From Magnetospirillum sp. ME-1 (GTDB lineage: Bacteria > Pseudomonadota > Alphaproteobacteria > Rhodospirillales > Magnetospirillaceae): a stretch of DNA of 64,000 bases. Numbering within the stretch: position 1 is the first letter of the stretch; every line of letters begins with the position of its first letter. The stretch lies in assembly GCF_002105535.1 (NCBI RefSeq), contig NZ_CP015848.1, positions 372,001-436,000 of the forward strand, given 5' to 3'. Positions 47,641 to 56,091 of the stretch are shown here, in pieces. The notes under the pieces were generated by a model. It ran no database searches, was not told the DNA's origin, and saw only the letters and a list, made by a program, of their open reading frames with translations. The position numbers and the translations under genes were made by a program.

Positions 47641-48055
47641 CAGGTCAGCTCGACGGCGAGATTTTCACCACCATGCCCACGACGAACCCGTCCGGAATCG
47701 CCATCAAAATCGACATCCTATGCCCATCTGGCGACAGGATGTCGATTTTCGGATCTTCATCACCATGCTGACACCAAGTGTGAAGCGATCTCCCAGATCA
47801 AAATTCCATTGTGTACGCGAGGCGACGACCAACTCACTGGTAACAGGTTTCGATTCCGCATTAATTAGCGCCGGGTTAGCCCATAAATCTGCCAATTCAC
47901 AAACAACGTTCGATCTGTTTGCAGAAAAAATAGACCACCACTTCACTTTTTATAGTGACTTTCGCCACCATGATTCAATGCAACATGGAGCACGACATGG
48001 ATCACCTCATTACCCCCGGAGAGCTTATGACGATTCTGAGGCTTCCAAGCCTTAA
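46703..48055 (+). CDS. IS3-family transposase OrfB
   Basis: Catalytic part with the DDE motif visible: WSLDFVHDQL (first Asp), IVSDNGTELTS (second Asp) and FVESFNGRMRDELLNE (Glu). It starts with MVRPAAKREAVAHLQ in the frame reached by slippage on the A run. The authentic protein should end at about 47640 (DGVTLPKALLFAG); the frame then continues by readthrough into unrelated DNA up to 48055. Activity is doubtful because OrfA is truncated. Confidence 0.8.
   Translation: MVRPAAKREAVAHLQAEHGMSERRACAVIAADRMTIRYRSRRPRDEALRARLRDLVNLRRRFGYRRLFILLHETGEPSGLSRIYRLYREEGLAVRKRKTRRKAIGSRAPILVEARANARWSLDFVHDQLACGRRFRILNVVDDVTRECLAAIPDTSISGARVTRELSALIARRGRPEMIVSDNGTELTSNAVLAWKQQQRIDWHYIAPGKPMQNGFVESFNGRMRDELLNETVFTSLPQARAVIAAWADDYNTARPHSSLGYQTPAAHDAKLKAMGPSSPPLRGSEPGPIAHTAPDGVTLPKALLFAGGKFPSRSARRRDFHHHAHDEPVRNRHQNRHPMPIWRQDVDFRIFITMLTPSVKRSPRSKFHCVREATTNSLVTGFDSALISAGLAHKSANSQTTFDLFAEKIDHHFTFYSDFRHHDSMQHGARHGSPHYPRRAYDDSEASKP
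47641..47996. other. Gap with a perfect 14-base inverted repeat
   Basis: No convincing gene. At 47706-47749 the arms AAAATCGACATCCT and AGGATGTCGATTTT pair perfectly across 16 bases. The rest is lower in GC than the backbone. The inverted repeat could be a terminus of a mobile element or a terminator-like structure. Confidence 0.45.
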
Positions 48056-48170
48056 ATCGCTTTATTGCTTTCTTTCGGCCAATCCTGATGCTGTCCCGCC
48101 TCCGATCAGGATTGGCCGCCTTCTTCGCTGGAAAAGTTCGGCCGTCCAAGCCTGGATCGAATCACAATGA
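47997..48170 (+). CDS. AlpA-type HTH DNA-binding protein
   Basis: A 57-residue protein (MDHLITPGELMTILRLPSL) with the MerR/AlpA-like helix-turn-helix pattern ending in IRIGRLLRWKSSAVQAWI. Such proteins act as excisionase-like or regulatory proteins in phages and integrated plasmids. ATG 47997 is preceded by GGAG at a good distance; earlier in-frame ATGs exist. Its TGA overlaps the start of the next gene (ATGA, 48167-48170). Confidence 0.75.
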   Translation: MDHLITPGELMTILRLPSLKSLYCFLSANPDAVPPPIRIGRLLRWKSSAVQAWIESQ

Positions 48171-48751
48171 CAGAGGCGCAAAAGCCGTACTCATTGGCCG
48201 CTCGAATGAGTGTGCTGTCACAAATCATCAAGGACCCTCGACTGAATGATAGCTCACGCAGAGTCGGCTTTGCGCTTATCAACCGAATAAACAGCCAAAA
48301 CGGGCAATGCTTTCCAAGCTACGAGCGGATTGCATCGGATGTCGGGCTGTCGAGGGCGGCCGTTGCTACTGCGATCAAGACACTGCTTCTGTGCGGCTAC
48401 TTTACCTACACCGCTGGTGGCGGTAACAAAAACAGTCAATTCCCTGGGGAGCGACGGGGAAGATCAAATGTCTACCAGTTACAGCTAAATCAAAACCATC
48501 CACCACGCGCACAAGAACCGTCCAACTCTGCCAGGAACAACCGTCTTGAGCAGGGGGTGAAACAGTCCAGCGCGCCAGACTCTAACCTATCTTTAATAAC
48601 CGATTCAAAACAAAGCCAAACAAACCTAATGGAAAATACCGCCAATTTTATCGCTCACGATTTCGATTCGCCAGCCATCATCCTGCAGGGGCTTCTTGAA
48701 GATCTCCTTGATGAGCTAAATACTAATGCCACGCCGAACTCGTACGAATAG
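48167..48751 (+). CDS. HTH_36-type replication/phage-like protein
   Basis: A 194-residue protein with a winged helix-turn-helix near residues 35-85 (CFPSYERIASDVGLSRAAV), as in replication initiators and phage proteins that start with SRRVGFALINRIN-like segments. The C-terminal half is Asn/Ser-rich and acidic. It is translationally coupled to the AlpA-like gene. Base composition is clearly lower in GC than the backbone, supporting acquisition by transfer. Confidence 0.7.
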   Translation: MTEAQKPYSLAARMSVLSQIIKDPRLNDSSRRVGFALINRINSQNGQCFPSYERIASDVGLSRAAVATAIKTLLLCGYFTYTAGGGNKNSQFPGERRGRSNVYQLQLNQNHPPRAQEPSNSARNNRLEQGVKQSSAPDSNLSLITDSKQSQTNLMENTANFIAHDFDSPAIILQGLLEDLLDELNTNATPNSYE

Positions 48752-48780
48752 TCTGAGCCAGTCTGTAGGCAGCAGCTTTT

Positions 48781-49080
48781 CGACCTCCTCCCCTCGCTAT
48801 CCGGTGTGGATAGTGCTGGGACAGCCCCCGCTCGACGCAGCGACGTGAGCTACAGGATCGGGATGATGAAGAGGCACTGACCGCCGACGTCATCACCCTG
48901 GCTCGCCAGTATGGCCGCTATGGCTACCGCCGGATTACGGCCCTGCTGCGTGACGCAGGTTGGACCGTCAATCCCAAGCGGGTCGAGCGGATCTGGCGGC
49001 GGGAGGGGCTTAAAGTGCCACCAAAGCAGCCCAAGCGGAGCCGTCTTTGGCTCAACGATGAGGCATGCATGCGGCTAAAG
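48781..49080 (+). mobile_element. IS3-family OrfB fragment
   Basis: One frame reads QRRELQDRDDEEALTADVI, then RQYGRYGYRRITALLRDAG, KRVERIWRREGLKVPPKQP and KRSRLWLND, a piece of an IS3-group transposase just before its catalytic domain. Both sides are cut. A different subgroup from the element at 46.6 kb. Confidence 0.75.
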
Positions 49081-49829
49081 CTGCGCCTGCCTCAATGCCG
49101 GCGCCTCGACCTGCTGTCGATATCGCCAGCATGACCAGCGATGAATTGCTTGCCGCCATCACGCAAGTCGGGATCTCCGATGTCGAGGCTGTCATGCAGG
49201 AAGCTGGTCGCCGGAAACTGGCTGCTGCCGTGCCCGCATTGGCGGAGGTAATTCGCCGGTTCACCGGGTTCGCCGCCGCCCGCCCCAGTGCGAGAGCAGG
49301 TCGCCGCCCTGGGCGCTCTGGTGGCGATTGGCGGAGCGGAAGCGGGTGCTGCGGTTGCACGCATTATAGAGCGGCGGGAAGTCCAAGGTCCGACCTTGGC
49401 GACAGCAGTATGGGCGGCGGCTCAATTGGCCGCCACCCTGCCGACGACCACGGTCACGGACTTGCTGCGGCACGCCGACCCAGCCATTCGTGCCGACGCC
49501 TGCCACTGCGCGCGTCCAAGCCCGGTGGTGATCAACGGCCTGATCGAGCTACTGGGCGATCTCAATGCTGGTGTACACGGTGCTGCAGCCTGCGCGCTGG
49601 GACATATGGGCCGTGCTGAGGCCCTGCCTGTCCTGATGCGGATGCTTGAAAAGCCCCGACCGTCGAGGTTATAGAGGCGATCGCCGGGGTGCTGGATGAC
49701 ACTGCCATCGTGCAGCTAGGCCGCGTGGCCCGCGACAGAGCGGAATTAGCAGATGCTGTCCTGGAGGTGCTGGATGGTTGCGAATTGCCGCTGGCGGCAA
49801 AGGTGGCCGGTGGGTTTCCCACTCGGTAG
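49065..49829 (+). pseudogene. HEAT-repeat protein, broken paralogue
   Basis: Three frames together make a relative of the intact protein at 50137-51141: DIASMTSDELLAAITQVG to VIRRFTGF; then REQVAALGALVAIGGAEAG to MGRAEALPVLMRM; then EVIEAIAGVLDDTAIVQLG to ELPLAAKVAGG, stopping at 49829. Two frameshifts (near 49285 and 49660) separate them. The 5' end is fused to the IS3 fragment. Tandem duplication followed by decay of one copy is the simplest reading. Confidence 0.75.
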
Positions 49830-50136
49830 AGGCAGGGCGGTGGTTGTTATCTAAACAACGCTATGTCCCGTTGCCAACGGGAAGTGGAAGGTTCGTAAGT
49901 CCAATGACTGCCCGTACTTCACGCAACAGCTGATTATGGTTCCGGCAGATAAGCCTTGATCCTCACTTTAGGCCGAGTCGGCATTAAGCATGACCAGCCT
50001 CTCGCCCATTGGGCATCCATCTTCATTCTTGATGTCGAGAAAGGAGATTGCGCTCTACTTTTGAGTGTTGCCAACAGTTTTGGTCGGCGAACTTCACACC
50101 TTCTCTCTTTTGCAGAAAATTGGCATCATCACCGCC
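49830..50136. other. Intergenic region between HEAT-repeat copies
   Basis: About 307 bases with intermediate GC content. No gene is seen; it probably contains the promoter of the intact HEAT-repeat gene, but I cannot point to a clear box. Confidence 0.35.
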
Positions 50137-51141
50137 ATGTCGAAAAGCCAGCTCCATCTCTTTGAACAGCGAGCCCCATCGGCGAAGCCTTCATCGCGGG
50201 CCGATGGCCGCGCGCCTGCCGATCTCAGCTCGTTACCAGATCAAGAATTGGTGGCAGGAATCGCAACCGCTGGGATTGCGGAAATCTTCGCCCGGATGAC
50301 CGAATGTGGGCGGCGTAAATTGACGGCGGCTGTGCCAGCCCTTGAGGGTATCTGCAAGAGGTTCTCTGGCTTTGGCCTCAGTGCCTTGATCCGCGAGCAA
50401 GCCGTGGCACTTGAAGTCTTGGTTGAAATCGGCGGCCCAGAGGCGGCGACTGCGGTGGAGCGGATCATCACACGAGATATGGTTCAGGGGCCTGGGTTGG
50501 TACTTGCTGTTGCCGCAGCAGCTCGAACCGGCGTCACCCTGCCTGCCGCCGTGACGATGCGGTTGCTGCGCCATGACGAACCCGATGTCCGTGCCGATGC
50601 CTGTCGCAGCGCACGCTTAGATCCTGATGTTGTCGCTATCTTGTTGGATCTTCAAGATGATCTGCACCCCAGCGTTCGCATTGCCGCGGCCTGCGCCCTT
50701 GGGCGATTTGGGAAGGTTGATGCCCTAGAGGCGCTGAGCGAAGCGTTAGCATCGGCGCCCAACCACGAAGTAATCGATGCCTTAGCCGACATTGCCGACG
50801 ACGCCGCCGTCGTGCTGCTTGGTCGGGTGGCACAAGATCGGCCCGACTTGGCCGAAGCAGTGTTATCGGCTCTTGATGAGTGTGGCTCAGCGTTGTCCGC
50901 AAAGGTGTCCGATCGGGTTCGGAGATTGTCGAGAGCTACAACCGCCATGATTGGCCCGCACGATATTGTCGTTGAGATCGATGAAATCCCCTATATCGGC
51001 AGATGCGAGTTGAAAGGGGAGACGGTGGTGGTTACCTCCGAGTTTGGCTCCAAGGCGCTGGAGGTTGGCGAATTACCGCCTGACGTCGTGGCCAAGCGCC
51101 TGCTGGCTGCACTCGTTCGTGAGGCCGAGGGCCATGTCTGA
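50137..51141 (+). CDS. HEAT-repeat protein
   Basis: A 334-residue soluble protein made of helical HEAT-like repeats, for example REQAVALEVLVEIGGPEAA, RADACRSARLDPDVVAILL, SVRIAAACALGRFGKVDAL and EVIDALADIADDAAV. The last 60 residues switch to a beta-rich tail (HDIVVEIDEIPYIGRCELKG). HEAT proteins bind other proteins or nucleic acids; the partner is unknown. The start is ATG 50137. The next small gene overlaps its end by eight bases. Confidence 0.75.
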   Translation: MSKSQLHLFEQRAPSAKPSSRADGRAPADLSSLPDQELVAGIATAGIAEIFARMTECGRRKLTAAVPALEGICKRFSGFGLSALIREQAVALEVLVEIGGPEAATAVERIITRDMVQGPGLVLAVAAAARTGVTLPAAVTMRLLRHDEPDVRADACRSARLDPDVVAILLDLQDDLHPSVRIAAACALGRFGKVDALEALSEALASAPNHEVIDALADIADDAAVVLLGRVAQDRPDLAEAVLSALDECGSALSAKVSDRVRRLSRATTAMIGPHDIVVEIDEIPYIGRCELKGETVVVTSEFGSKALEVGELPPDVVAKRLLAALVREAEGHV

Positions 51142-51265
51142 CCTCCGGCCCCGTCCCTCCCGTGTTCTTCAGCGGCGCGCCCGCCGTGCGCGGCTGATCC
51201 TGATGGCGATCCTCGTCATTGGGCTCGGCGTGGCCTACTATGTTGGAGCGGTCGTGCTCGGTTAA
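51134..51265 (+). CDS. Tiny single-span membrane protein
   Basis: 43 residues: a very basic N terminus (RPRPSRVLQRRARRARL) and one membrane helix (ILMAILVIGLGVAYYVGAVV). The ATG at 51134 lies inside the HEAT-repeat gene, whose stop it overlaps, so translation is probably coupled. Positive-inside rule puts the N terminus in the cytoplasm. Function unknown. Confidence 0.55.
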   Translation: MSDLRPRPSRVLQRRARRARLILMAILVIGLGVAYYVGAVVLG

Positions 51266-51376
51266 TGTCGTCGTCGTCACTCGGTTCCCTTCAATCGAAA
51301 CCAGCAGTGCTGGGGATAGGTCACAACCTTCCGCGGCACGAAAGGCGAGCGGGACAGACAGTGGAAAGATTGCCCC

Positions 51377-52330
51377 ATGTGCGCCGATTACACTCCGCCC
51401 ACACACTCAAGCAGCCGACGAAGCTGGGAGGATCTCCGCACACTCGAGCGTGACTATTTTCTGCTGGCGGCATTCGGTGGCCCGTCCGAATGGCAGCCCG
51501 TCATGGAAAACCTTGGTCTTGACCGGGTAGAGGCCGCTCGCATCGCCAATGCCATGTCTCCCCTAGCCCTGCCACCGAAGTCAATTGAGGAGCGCAGTCA
51601 GCGAGAGCAAGACGCGTTGACATTCCTAGCCAATCGCCCTTTGGGCTCTGCATTGAAGGAGGCCATTGGGCGGCGTGACGGAAGTCTGGATATGCCCATA
51701 GAAGAGCCTGCGGCACAGTTCCGGGCGAGAGATGGGGCGCCACCTGATGTTCGAACAGGTGTTTTCTATCACCCCACCAATGAGATGCGGCCTCGATACG
51801 GACATGAAGGCCAGAGTCCGCGCGGCGGCGTCATGGCGACCTTGGGAGCGGTACTTAAATCCGCACGAAATACCAGCTATCACATGTTACGCGCCCTTTC
51901 CGGGATTTCGAAAAGACATCTCCTGCCTCGCATCAAAGCTATTGGCGGTGCCATTCGGACGGGCGCTGGGGAAACGTTCAGCGCCGTAGCGACCCGCATG
52001 GGAATCACGAGGTCGATCCCGCTCACGAGTATGGCTGCCGAGAACAGCGACGGCATTCCGCCCACTTCAGATCAAGATCTACGGGAAGCATCGGTCGAAC
52101 GCTGGCGCCAAATGGGAGAAACCATTAAGGCCATGACCGTTGCTTCTGCTCTACGCGGCTACCCACCCGCTCTCGAATTCATCCGGATCATCGCACCGGA
52201 CATAGGGCCTTTCGATGATTCGAAGATACGGGTTTCTCCGAGACGCTATCGCCATATCCAAGGGGCACTTAAGCGCGGCGATTCTCTATTCTACAGGGCC
52301 TATCGATGGGCTTTTCCGCCCGAAGGCTAG
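51377..52330 (+). CDS. Hypothetical protein (317 aa)
   Basis: A soluble protein starting at ATG 51377 (MCADYTPPTHSSSRRSWED). Basic patches alternate with helical stretches and no membrane segment or known motif is seen. It is flanked by small genes of unknown function in the scrap zone. Base composition is slightly lower in GC than the backbone. Confidence 0.55.
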   Translation: MCADYTPPTHSSSRRSWEDLRTLERDYFLLAAFGGPSEWQPVMENLGLDRVEAARIANAMSPLALPPKSIEERSQREQDALTFLANRPLGSALKEAIGRRDGSLDMPIEEPAAQFRARDGAPPDVRTGVFYHPTNEMRPRYGHEGQSPRGGVMATLGAVLKSARNTSYHMLRALSGISKRHLLPRIKAIGGAIRTGAGETFSAVATRMGITRSIPLTSMAAENSDGIPPTSDQDLREASVERWRQMGETIKAMTVASALRGYPPALEFIRIIAPDIGPFDDSKIRVSPRRYRHIQGALKRGDSLFYRAYRWAFPPEG

Positions 52331-52383
52331 TGATGGAACCAATACGGAAAGTCGCCCCGGTGCCGGGGGCAGATGCCGACTGA

Positions 52384-52497
52384 CTATCGTTTGCGCAAGA
52401 CGTGCCTGCGGAGACGCGCATAGGTCATCCAATGGCAGAAGTTGCGAATCTCGCTCGCGAGCATGCGAAGAAAGTCATCTTTCAGACACAGAGGCAT
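52384..52497 (-). CDS. Possible 37-residue basic peptide
   Basis: A short frame (MPLCLKDDFLRMLASEIRN, ending LRRHVLRKR) has a very strong ribosome site, GGGGAGGGAG, about five bases before its ATG at 52495-52497. It lies between the unknown gene and the kinase operon. It may be a real small protein; without comparative data this rests on the ribosome site alone. Confidence 0.4.
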   Translation of the reverse strand: MPLCLKDDFLRMLASEIRNFCHWMTYARLRRHVLRKR

Positions 52498-52630
52498 GGA
52501 ACTCCCTCCCCGAGATATGCATTCAGCCATAGGTTTCATTGCCACAATAATATCAGACGATACCGCAAGTGAAGAGCCAGTTCCTCCCCCGTCATTCTGA
52601 CGGACCGGAGTGGCAGGATAGTTGGATCAC

Positions 52631-53794
52631 TCAGAAATTTTCCATGATCTTGGCCTTCTGTCCGTCGTAGTCGGCCTGGCTGATCAGGCCCTCGTCGAGA
52701 GCGGTCTTCAGCTTTCTCAGGCGATTGATCGGATCGTCGCCTCGGCTGGCAACCACCGGCTTGGAGCGATCAGAAGGAATGGGAACGGCAGGCTTCGGCC
52801 GGGCATTGGGAGTGATATTTGGCGCTCCACTGGACACCCGATAGAGAAGCCACCTCAGACCTCCGGTTACCGGACTCATGTCCAGCCCTGCGGCCGCGGA
52901 CAGGATCGCCTTGATCGACGGTATGCGGATGGAATTCGATCCACAGGCCAGCGCAAGCCGTGCCGCCCAATCGCGAACGTAAAGGTCATCGAAGGCTGAA
53001 AGCCGCTGGAACAGTTCCGAGCCATGCGGATTGAGGAAATCCGATCGGGTGAAGATGAGGTTCTCGCCACTGTGGCAGTGCTTGAGCAATCCGGGTTTGA
53101 ACACCAAGGCCCGCAACGACAGTTGCATCACCAGCATGGAGAAGTGATCCAGCGTCGCATCGAAATGCGTCTCGTTGCGTTCGGGGTGCTGGAAATTGAT
53201 GCTGCCGAGCAAGGTGCAGGGCAGCCCGCTCAGTTCAGGAAGATACATGGAATCGTAATCGATCAGCTTCAGTCGACCATCAGGTCCGATCAGGATGTTG
53301 TCGTGTTTAAGGTCGCCATGGGCCACGCCACGGTTCAGCAGATCCAGGCAAAGCCGCGCCCAGGCCCGGCTCAGGCCAGCGATGCCACCGCGCTTGTCGC
53401 TATCACACAGGGTCTGGACCAAGGCGCCAATGGTGCGGCCAGGGACCCAAGGCATGCTGATGACCGGATATTCACCGTGCTTGGCGATGGACGACGTCAC
53501 GTAGAGTTCGTCGCGGTGAAACCGGAGCGGAACCACATAGGGCGAGCCGCTGGCGCCGACGAAGCCTGCGATGGCTTGGTAGCGGCGCTCCAGATCGGGA
53601 AGATCACGGATGAAGCACTTGATCGCCAAGAGCGATCCCTCGGAATCGGTGACCCGGAATACCCCGGCGAAGTTTCCGGCGAGAAACTGCGGGTGGCCTC
53701 GGGCATCCTTGAACGGTGTCACCTGTAGAGTGGCGAACCGGGCCTTGGCGTTGGAGAGTGCCGCCTTGTAGTCCGCCAATACCGGGAACGTCAC
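52631..53794 (-). CDS. TerY-P-type Ser/Thr kinase with C-terminal SHOCT domain (copy 1)
   Basis: A 387-residue protein kinase-like enzyme. Nucleotide-binding Lys in LLAIKCF, catalytic loop HGDLKHDNILIG, metal-binding IDYDSMY instead of DFG, and a second-lobe HFSMLVMQLSLRAL. The tail DDPINRLRKLKTALDEGLI then SQADYDGQKAKIMENF is a SHOCT domain. The ATG overlaps the stop of the vWA gene (ATGA, 53791-53794). No PP2C gene is in this copy, unlike copy 2 at 59.8-62.7 kb. Confidence 0.88.
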   Translation of the reverse strand: MTFPVLADYKAALSNAKARFATLQVTPFKDARGHPQFLAGNFAGVFRVTDSEGSLLAIKCFIRDLPDLERRYQAIAGFVGASGSPYVVPLRFHRDELYVTSSIAKHGEYPVISMPWVPGRTIGALVQTLCDSDKRGGIAGLSRAWARLCLDLLNRGVAHGDLKHDNILIGPDGRLKLIDYDSMYLPELSGLPCTLLGSINFQHPERNETHFDATLDHFSMLVMQLSLRALVFKPGLLKHCHSGENLIFTRSDFLNPHGSELFQRLSAFDDLYVRDWAARLALACGSNSIRIPSIKAILSAAAGLDMSPVTGGLRWLLYRVSSGAPNITPNARPKPAVPIPSDRSKPVVASRGDDPINRLRKLKTALDEGLISQADYDGQKAKIMENF

Positions 53795-54711
53795 TGTTCG
53801 AACTCCGTTGCCCGATCCCGCGAAGAAGCCTCGGCGGCTTGGTTAAAAACGATGGCTGGCCGGGTGCCGATATCGAGCAGTTTGACCAGTGCGATGGCAT
53901 CGGCATTGAACGCCATGCCGCGCAGGGTCGGCGTAGTTTTCAGGTCGCGCTCGAACAGTTCGCAGATGATGGCGCGATGGCGGCCCGACAACTCGCTCGA
54001 CATCTCGAACAGCAGGCGGGCATAGGTGTCGTCGGGCAACTGGCCGGCGCTGGACGGGAACACCACCGGCGCGTCGTCGCCGCCGGAAATATGGCAGTTC
54101 ATCAGCAGGACGTGGCCGTCATTGGTCTTCAGCCCGGTCAGCCGCCGGGCGGTCGCCAGAAGTTCTTCGTCACTGTCAACATCGTTGGCCATGCCGTCAG
54201 TAATGTTGATGACGGCCGGGGGGAATGACCCTGGATTCGCGGAAATCCAGGGTTCCAGGATCGATTGCGCCAAGCGCAGCGCTCCGTTCATCGGGGTGCT
54301 TTCCACCGCCACCGGCGCCACCCAACGCGAAACGGCGACCCGTTCGACCACCGGCTGGCCGCGAACCATGATGGTGGTTTCTTCCTCGATGGTATCGGCG
54401 TTTTCCGCCACCTCGGAGATGGGCACCAAGCTGCGCCCGGCAAGGTTCCCCAGCCAGCAGAACTCGGCGCGGTTAGTGCGCCCATAGCCGATGACGCCGA
54501 TGTCGAAATAGTCCCGGACACCTTCATCACGCATACAGCGGTTGATCAACTCGTCGAGGGTTCGGTTGAGCGCATCCGCCACCACCTGGGCCCGGCTGAT
54601 CGTCTGGCCGTTATCATCGACACCGAAGGTGGTGTTCATGGATTTGGATTGATCCACCAGAAAGATAAAGGCGCCGCGCTGGTCGCGGCTGATTTCCTGT
54701 GAATAGGCCAC
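53791..54711 (-). CDS. TerY-like von Willebrand factor A protein (copy 1)
   Basis: A 306-residue vWA protein. The metal-ion-dependent adhesion site is intact: DQSKS (DxSxS) at about residues 19-23 and TDGMAND later. It lacks a signal peptide, so it is cytoplasmic, as in the TerY-P systems of tellurite and stress operons, where vWA protein, kinase and PP2C phosphatase work together. A GTG start at 54711 has AGGAG upstream. The sequence is closely similar to copy 2 along its length. Confidence 0.9.
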   Translation of the reverse strand: MAYSQEISRDQRGAFIFLVDQSKSMNTTFGVDDNGQTISRAQVVADALNRTLDELINRCMRDEGVRDYFDIGVIGYGRTNRAEFCWLGNLAGRSLVPISEVAENADTIEEETTIMVRGQPVVERVAVSRWVAPVAVESTPMNGALRLAQSILEPWISANPGSFPPAVINITDGMANDVDSDEELLATARRLTGLKTNDGHVLLMNCHISGGDDAPVVFPSSAGQLPDDTYARLLFEMSSELSGRHRAIICELFERDLKTTPTLRGMAFNADAIALVKLLDIGTRPAIVFNQAAEASSRDRATEFEQ

Positions 54712-55038
54712 GGATCACGTCTCCTGTGGTTGAACAACGGTAGGATTTACGCTGGAGGGGATCTCTGCCGACGAAATCAGTTCATATCCGGAGCCTTGAT
54801 CATGGAACAACCGGAGGCCCTGAATCTCACGCGCCATCACTTTAGCAAAGACTATGGCTCCATCAAATTTTTGGGCAAAACAGCAGGAAGTGCTGACGGC
54901 AAAAGCGCGAAGATGAGAGTGATTATTAAGATCTTTTGTTGGCAAGATATTGTTATGCTCTTGCCGACTATTGTCGAGCAGGCGAATTTGTGCAACAAGA
55001 CATGTATGTATTTTTCTCTTTCCCAGAGGAGTTAGGTT
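54712..55038. promoter_or_regulatory. Divergent promoter region between the vWA and Mms6-like genes
   Basis: About 327 bases with a marked AT-rich section at 54900-55020, unlike the flanking coding DNA. It should contain the promoters of both directions. A 101-codon frame across it (54730-55035) has no protein-like character. AGAGGAG at 55025-55031 is the ribosome site for the Mms6-like gene. Confidence 0.5.
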
Positions 55039-55665
55039 ATGGCTGCACAGATGGCAACAGGTATGGCTGGTGGCGCCGCCGCGAACGCCGCCGCTCCCGC
55101 AGCTGGCGGCGCGGCCATGGCTGCAGCGGCGGCTCCGGAAATCGAACGTGAGGGCGCCGCCCAGGCTGCCGGCATGAAGGCCGGTGGGGCCAAGGCCGGC
55201 GCCGCCAATGGCGCCGCCGCCAAGACCGGGGCGGCTAAGGCTGCCGCGGCAGAGGTTGAGCGCGAGGCGGTGACCGCCAAGGCTGCGGGCATGAAAGCCG
55301 CTGGAACCAAGGCGGCGGCTGGTGGTGCCAATCAGGCCGCTATGGCCGCCAAGGGAACCGGCGCAGCCACCAAGGTCGCCGCGACCGGCGTCAAGGGCAA
55401 GGCCTTGGTTGCCGCCGGTGGAGCCGGTGCTGCCGGTGCCGCGGCGGGTGCCGCCACGGGTGCTTCCGTCACTGCCAGCCCCATCGCCGCCGCAACCAGC
55501 AGCAGCGCCATGCTGTCCGCCAAGGGCGTCAGCTTGGGCCTCGGCCTGGGGCTGGGCGCCTGGGGGCCGGTGCTGCTGGGCGTGGTCGGAGTGGCGGGCG
55601 CCATCGCCCTCTATGGATATTACAAGAACCGCAATGCCGAGCCGGCTGCGGCCGAAGCCGTCTGA
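55039..55665 (+). CDS. Mms6/MamD-type magnetosome crystal-binding protein
   Basis: A 208-residue, Ala/Gly/Lys-rich protein. The C-terminal part has the signature Leu-Gly repeat and membrane helix [13 protein letters not shown] followed by [18 protein letters not shown], as in the magnetosome proteins Mms6 and MamD, which bind magnetite and affect crystal growth. The N-terminal 150 residues contain two tandem copies of an EREG/EREA-type unit with [16 protein letters not shown], which I have not seen described for Mms6. The acidic iron-binding tail of Mms6 is short here (AEPAAAEAV). The next gene, a MamF/MmsF type, follows by 11 bases. Confidence 0.85.
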   Translation: MAAQMATGMAGGAAANAAAPAAGGAAMAAAAAPEIEREGAAQAAGMKAGGAKAGAANGAAAKTGAAKAAAAEVEREAVTAKAAGMKAAGTKAAAGGANQAAMAAKGTGAATKVAATGVKGKALVAAGGAGAAGAAAGAATGASVTASPIAAATSSSAMLSAKGVSLGLGLGLGAWGPVLLGVVGVAGAIALYGYYKNRNAEPAAAEAV

Positions 55666-55676
55666 AGGAGGACGAA

Positions 55677-56012
55677 ATGACCGCACAGACTATCGGGTTG
55701 TCGCAAGAAACCGGAACCAGTTACAAGCCGCTGGTGATGGCTGCCCTCAGCTATCTCGGCATTCTTTGTTTTGTGCCTTTGATGCGCAACAAGGATGACG
55801 AATACGTTCAGTTCCATGCCAAGCAAGGGCTGGTGCTGTGGATGATCGCGGTCCTTTCCATGTTCGTGCTGGAAATTCCCGGCATCGGAAAGTGGTTCTT
55901 CGGCTTCTCGTCCATGCTGGTTCTCGTGCTGTCGGTGGCCGGGCTGGCCTCGGTGGCATTCCGCCGCGCCTGGAAGCTGCCGCTGGTCGGGTATATCGCC
56001 GACCGCATCTGA
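55677..56012 (+). CDS. MamF/MmsF-type magnetosome membrane protein (DUF4870)
   Basis: A 111-residue protein with three predicted membrane helices. Conserved features include [11 protein letters not shown], the [16 protein letters not shown] loop and [13 protein letters not shown]. MmsF controls crystal size and shape in magnetotactic bacteria and MamF is a close relative; which paralogue this is cannot be settled by eye. Ribosome site AAGGAGG precedes the ATG. The order Mms6-like then MmsF-like resembles the known mms6-mmsF arrangement. Confidence 0.88.
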   Translation: MTAQTIGLSQETGTSYKPLVMAALSYLGILCFVPLMRNKDDEYVQFHAKQGLVLWMIAVLSMFVLEIPGIGKWFFGFSSMLVLVLSVAGLASVAFRRAWKLPLVGYIADRI

Positions 56013-56033
56013 GACTGCTGAACGGATCCGCCG

Positions 56034-56065
56034 CGCCGAGATGACTCCATGGGGTCATCTCGGCG
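56034..56065. terminator. Hairpin after the magnetosome-type pair
   Basis: Perfect 12-base arms CGCCGAGATGAC/GTCATCTCGGCG with an 8-base loop, 21 bases after the MamF-type stop. A weak T-containing tail follows. It separates this pair from the convergent feo operon. Confidence 0.65.
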
Positions 56066-56091
56066 TTGGCGTTATTGTGGGGCGTTTCTGG

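Noticed and set aside
47641-48055. C-terminal extension of the IS3 transposase as a fusion protein
   Set aside because: Readthrough past the element's end; it crosses a perfect inverted repeat and the AlpA-type gene in another frame.
54730-55035. 101-residue frame before the Mms6-like gene
   Set aside because: Lies in an AT-rich promoter region, no motif, and composition unlike neighbours.
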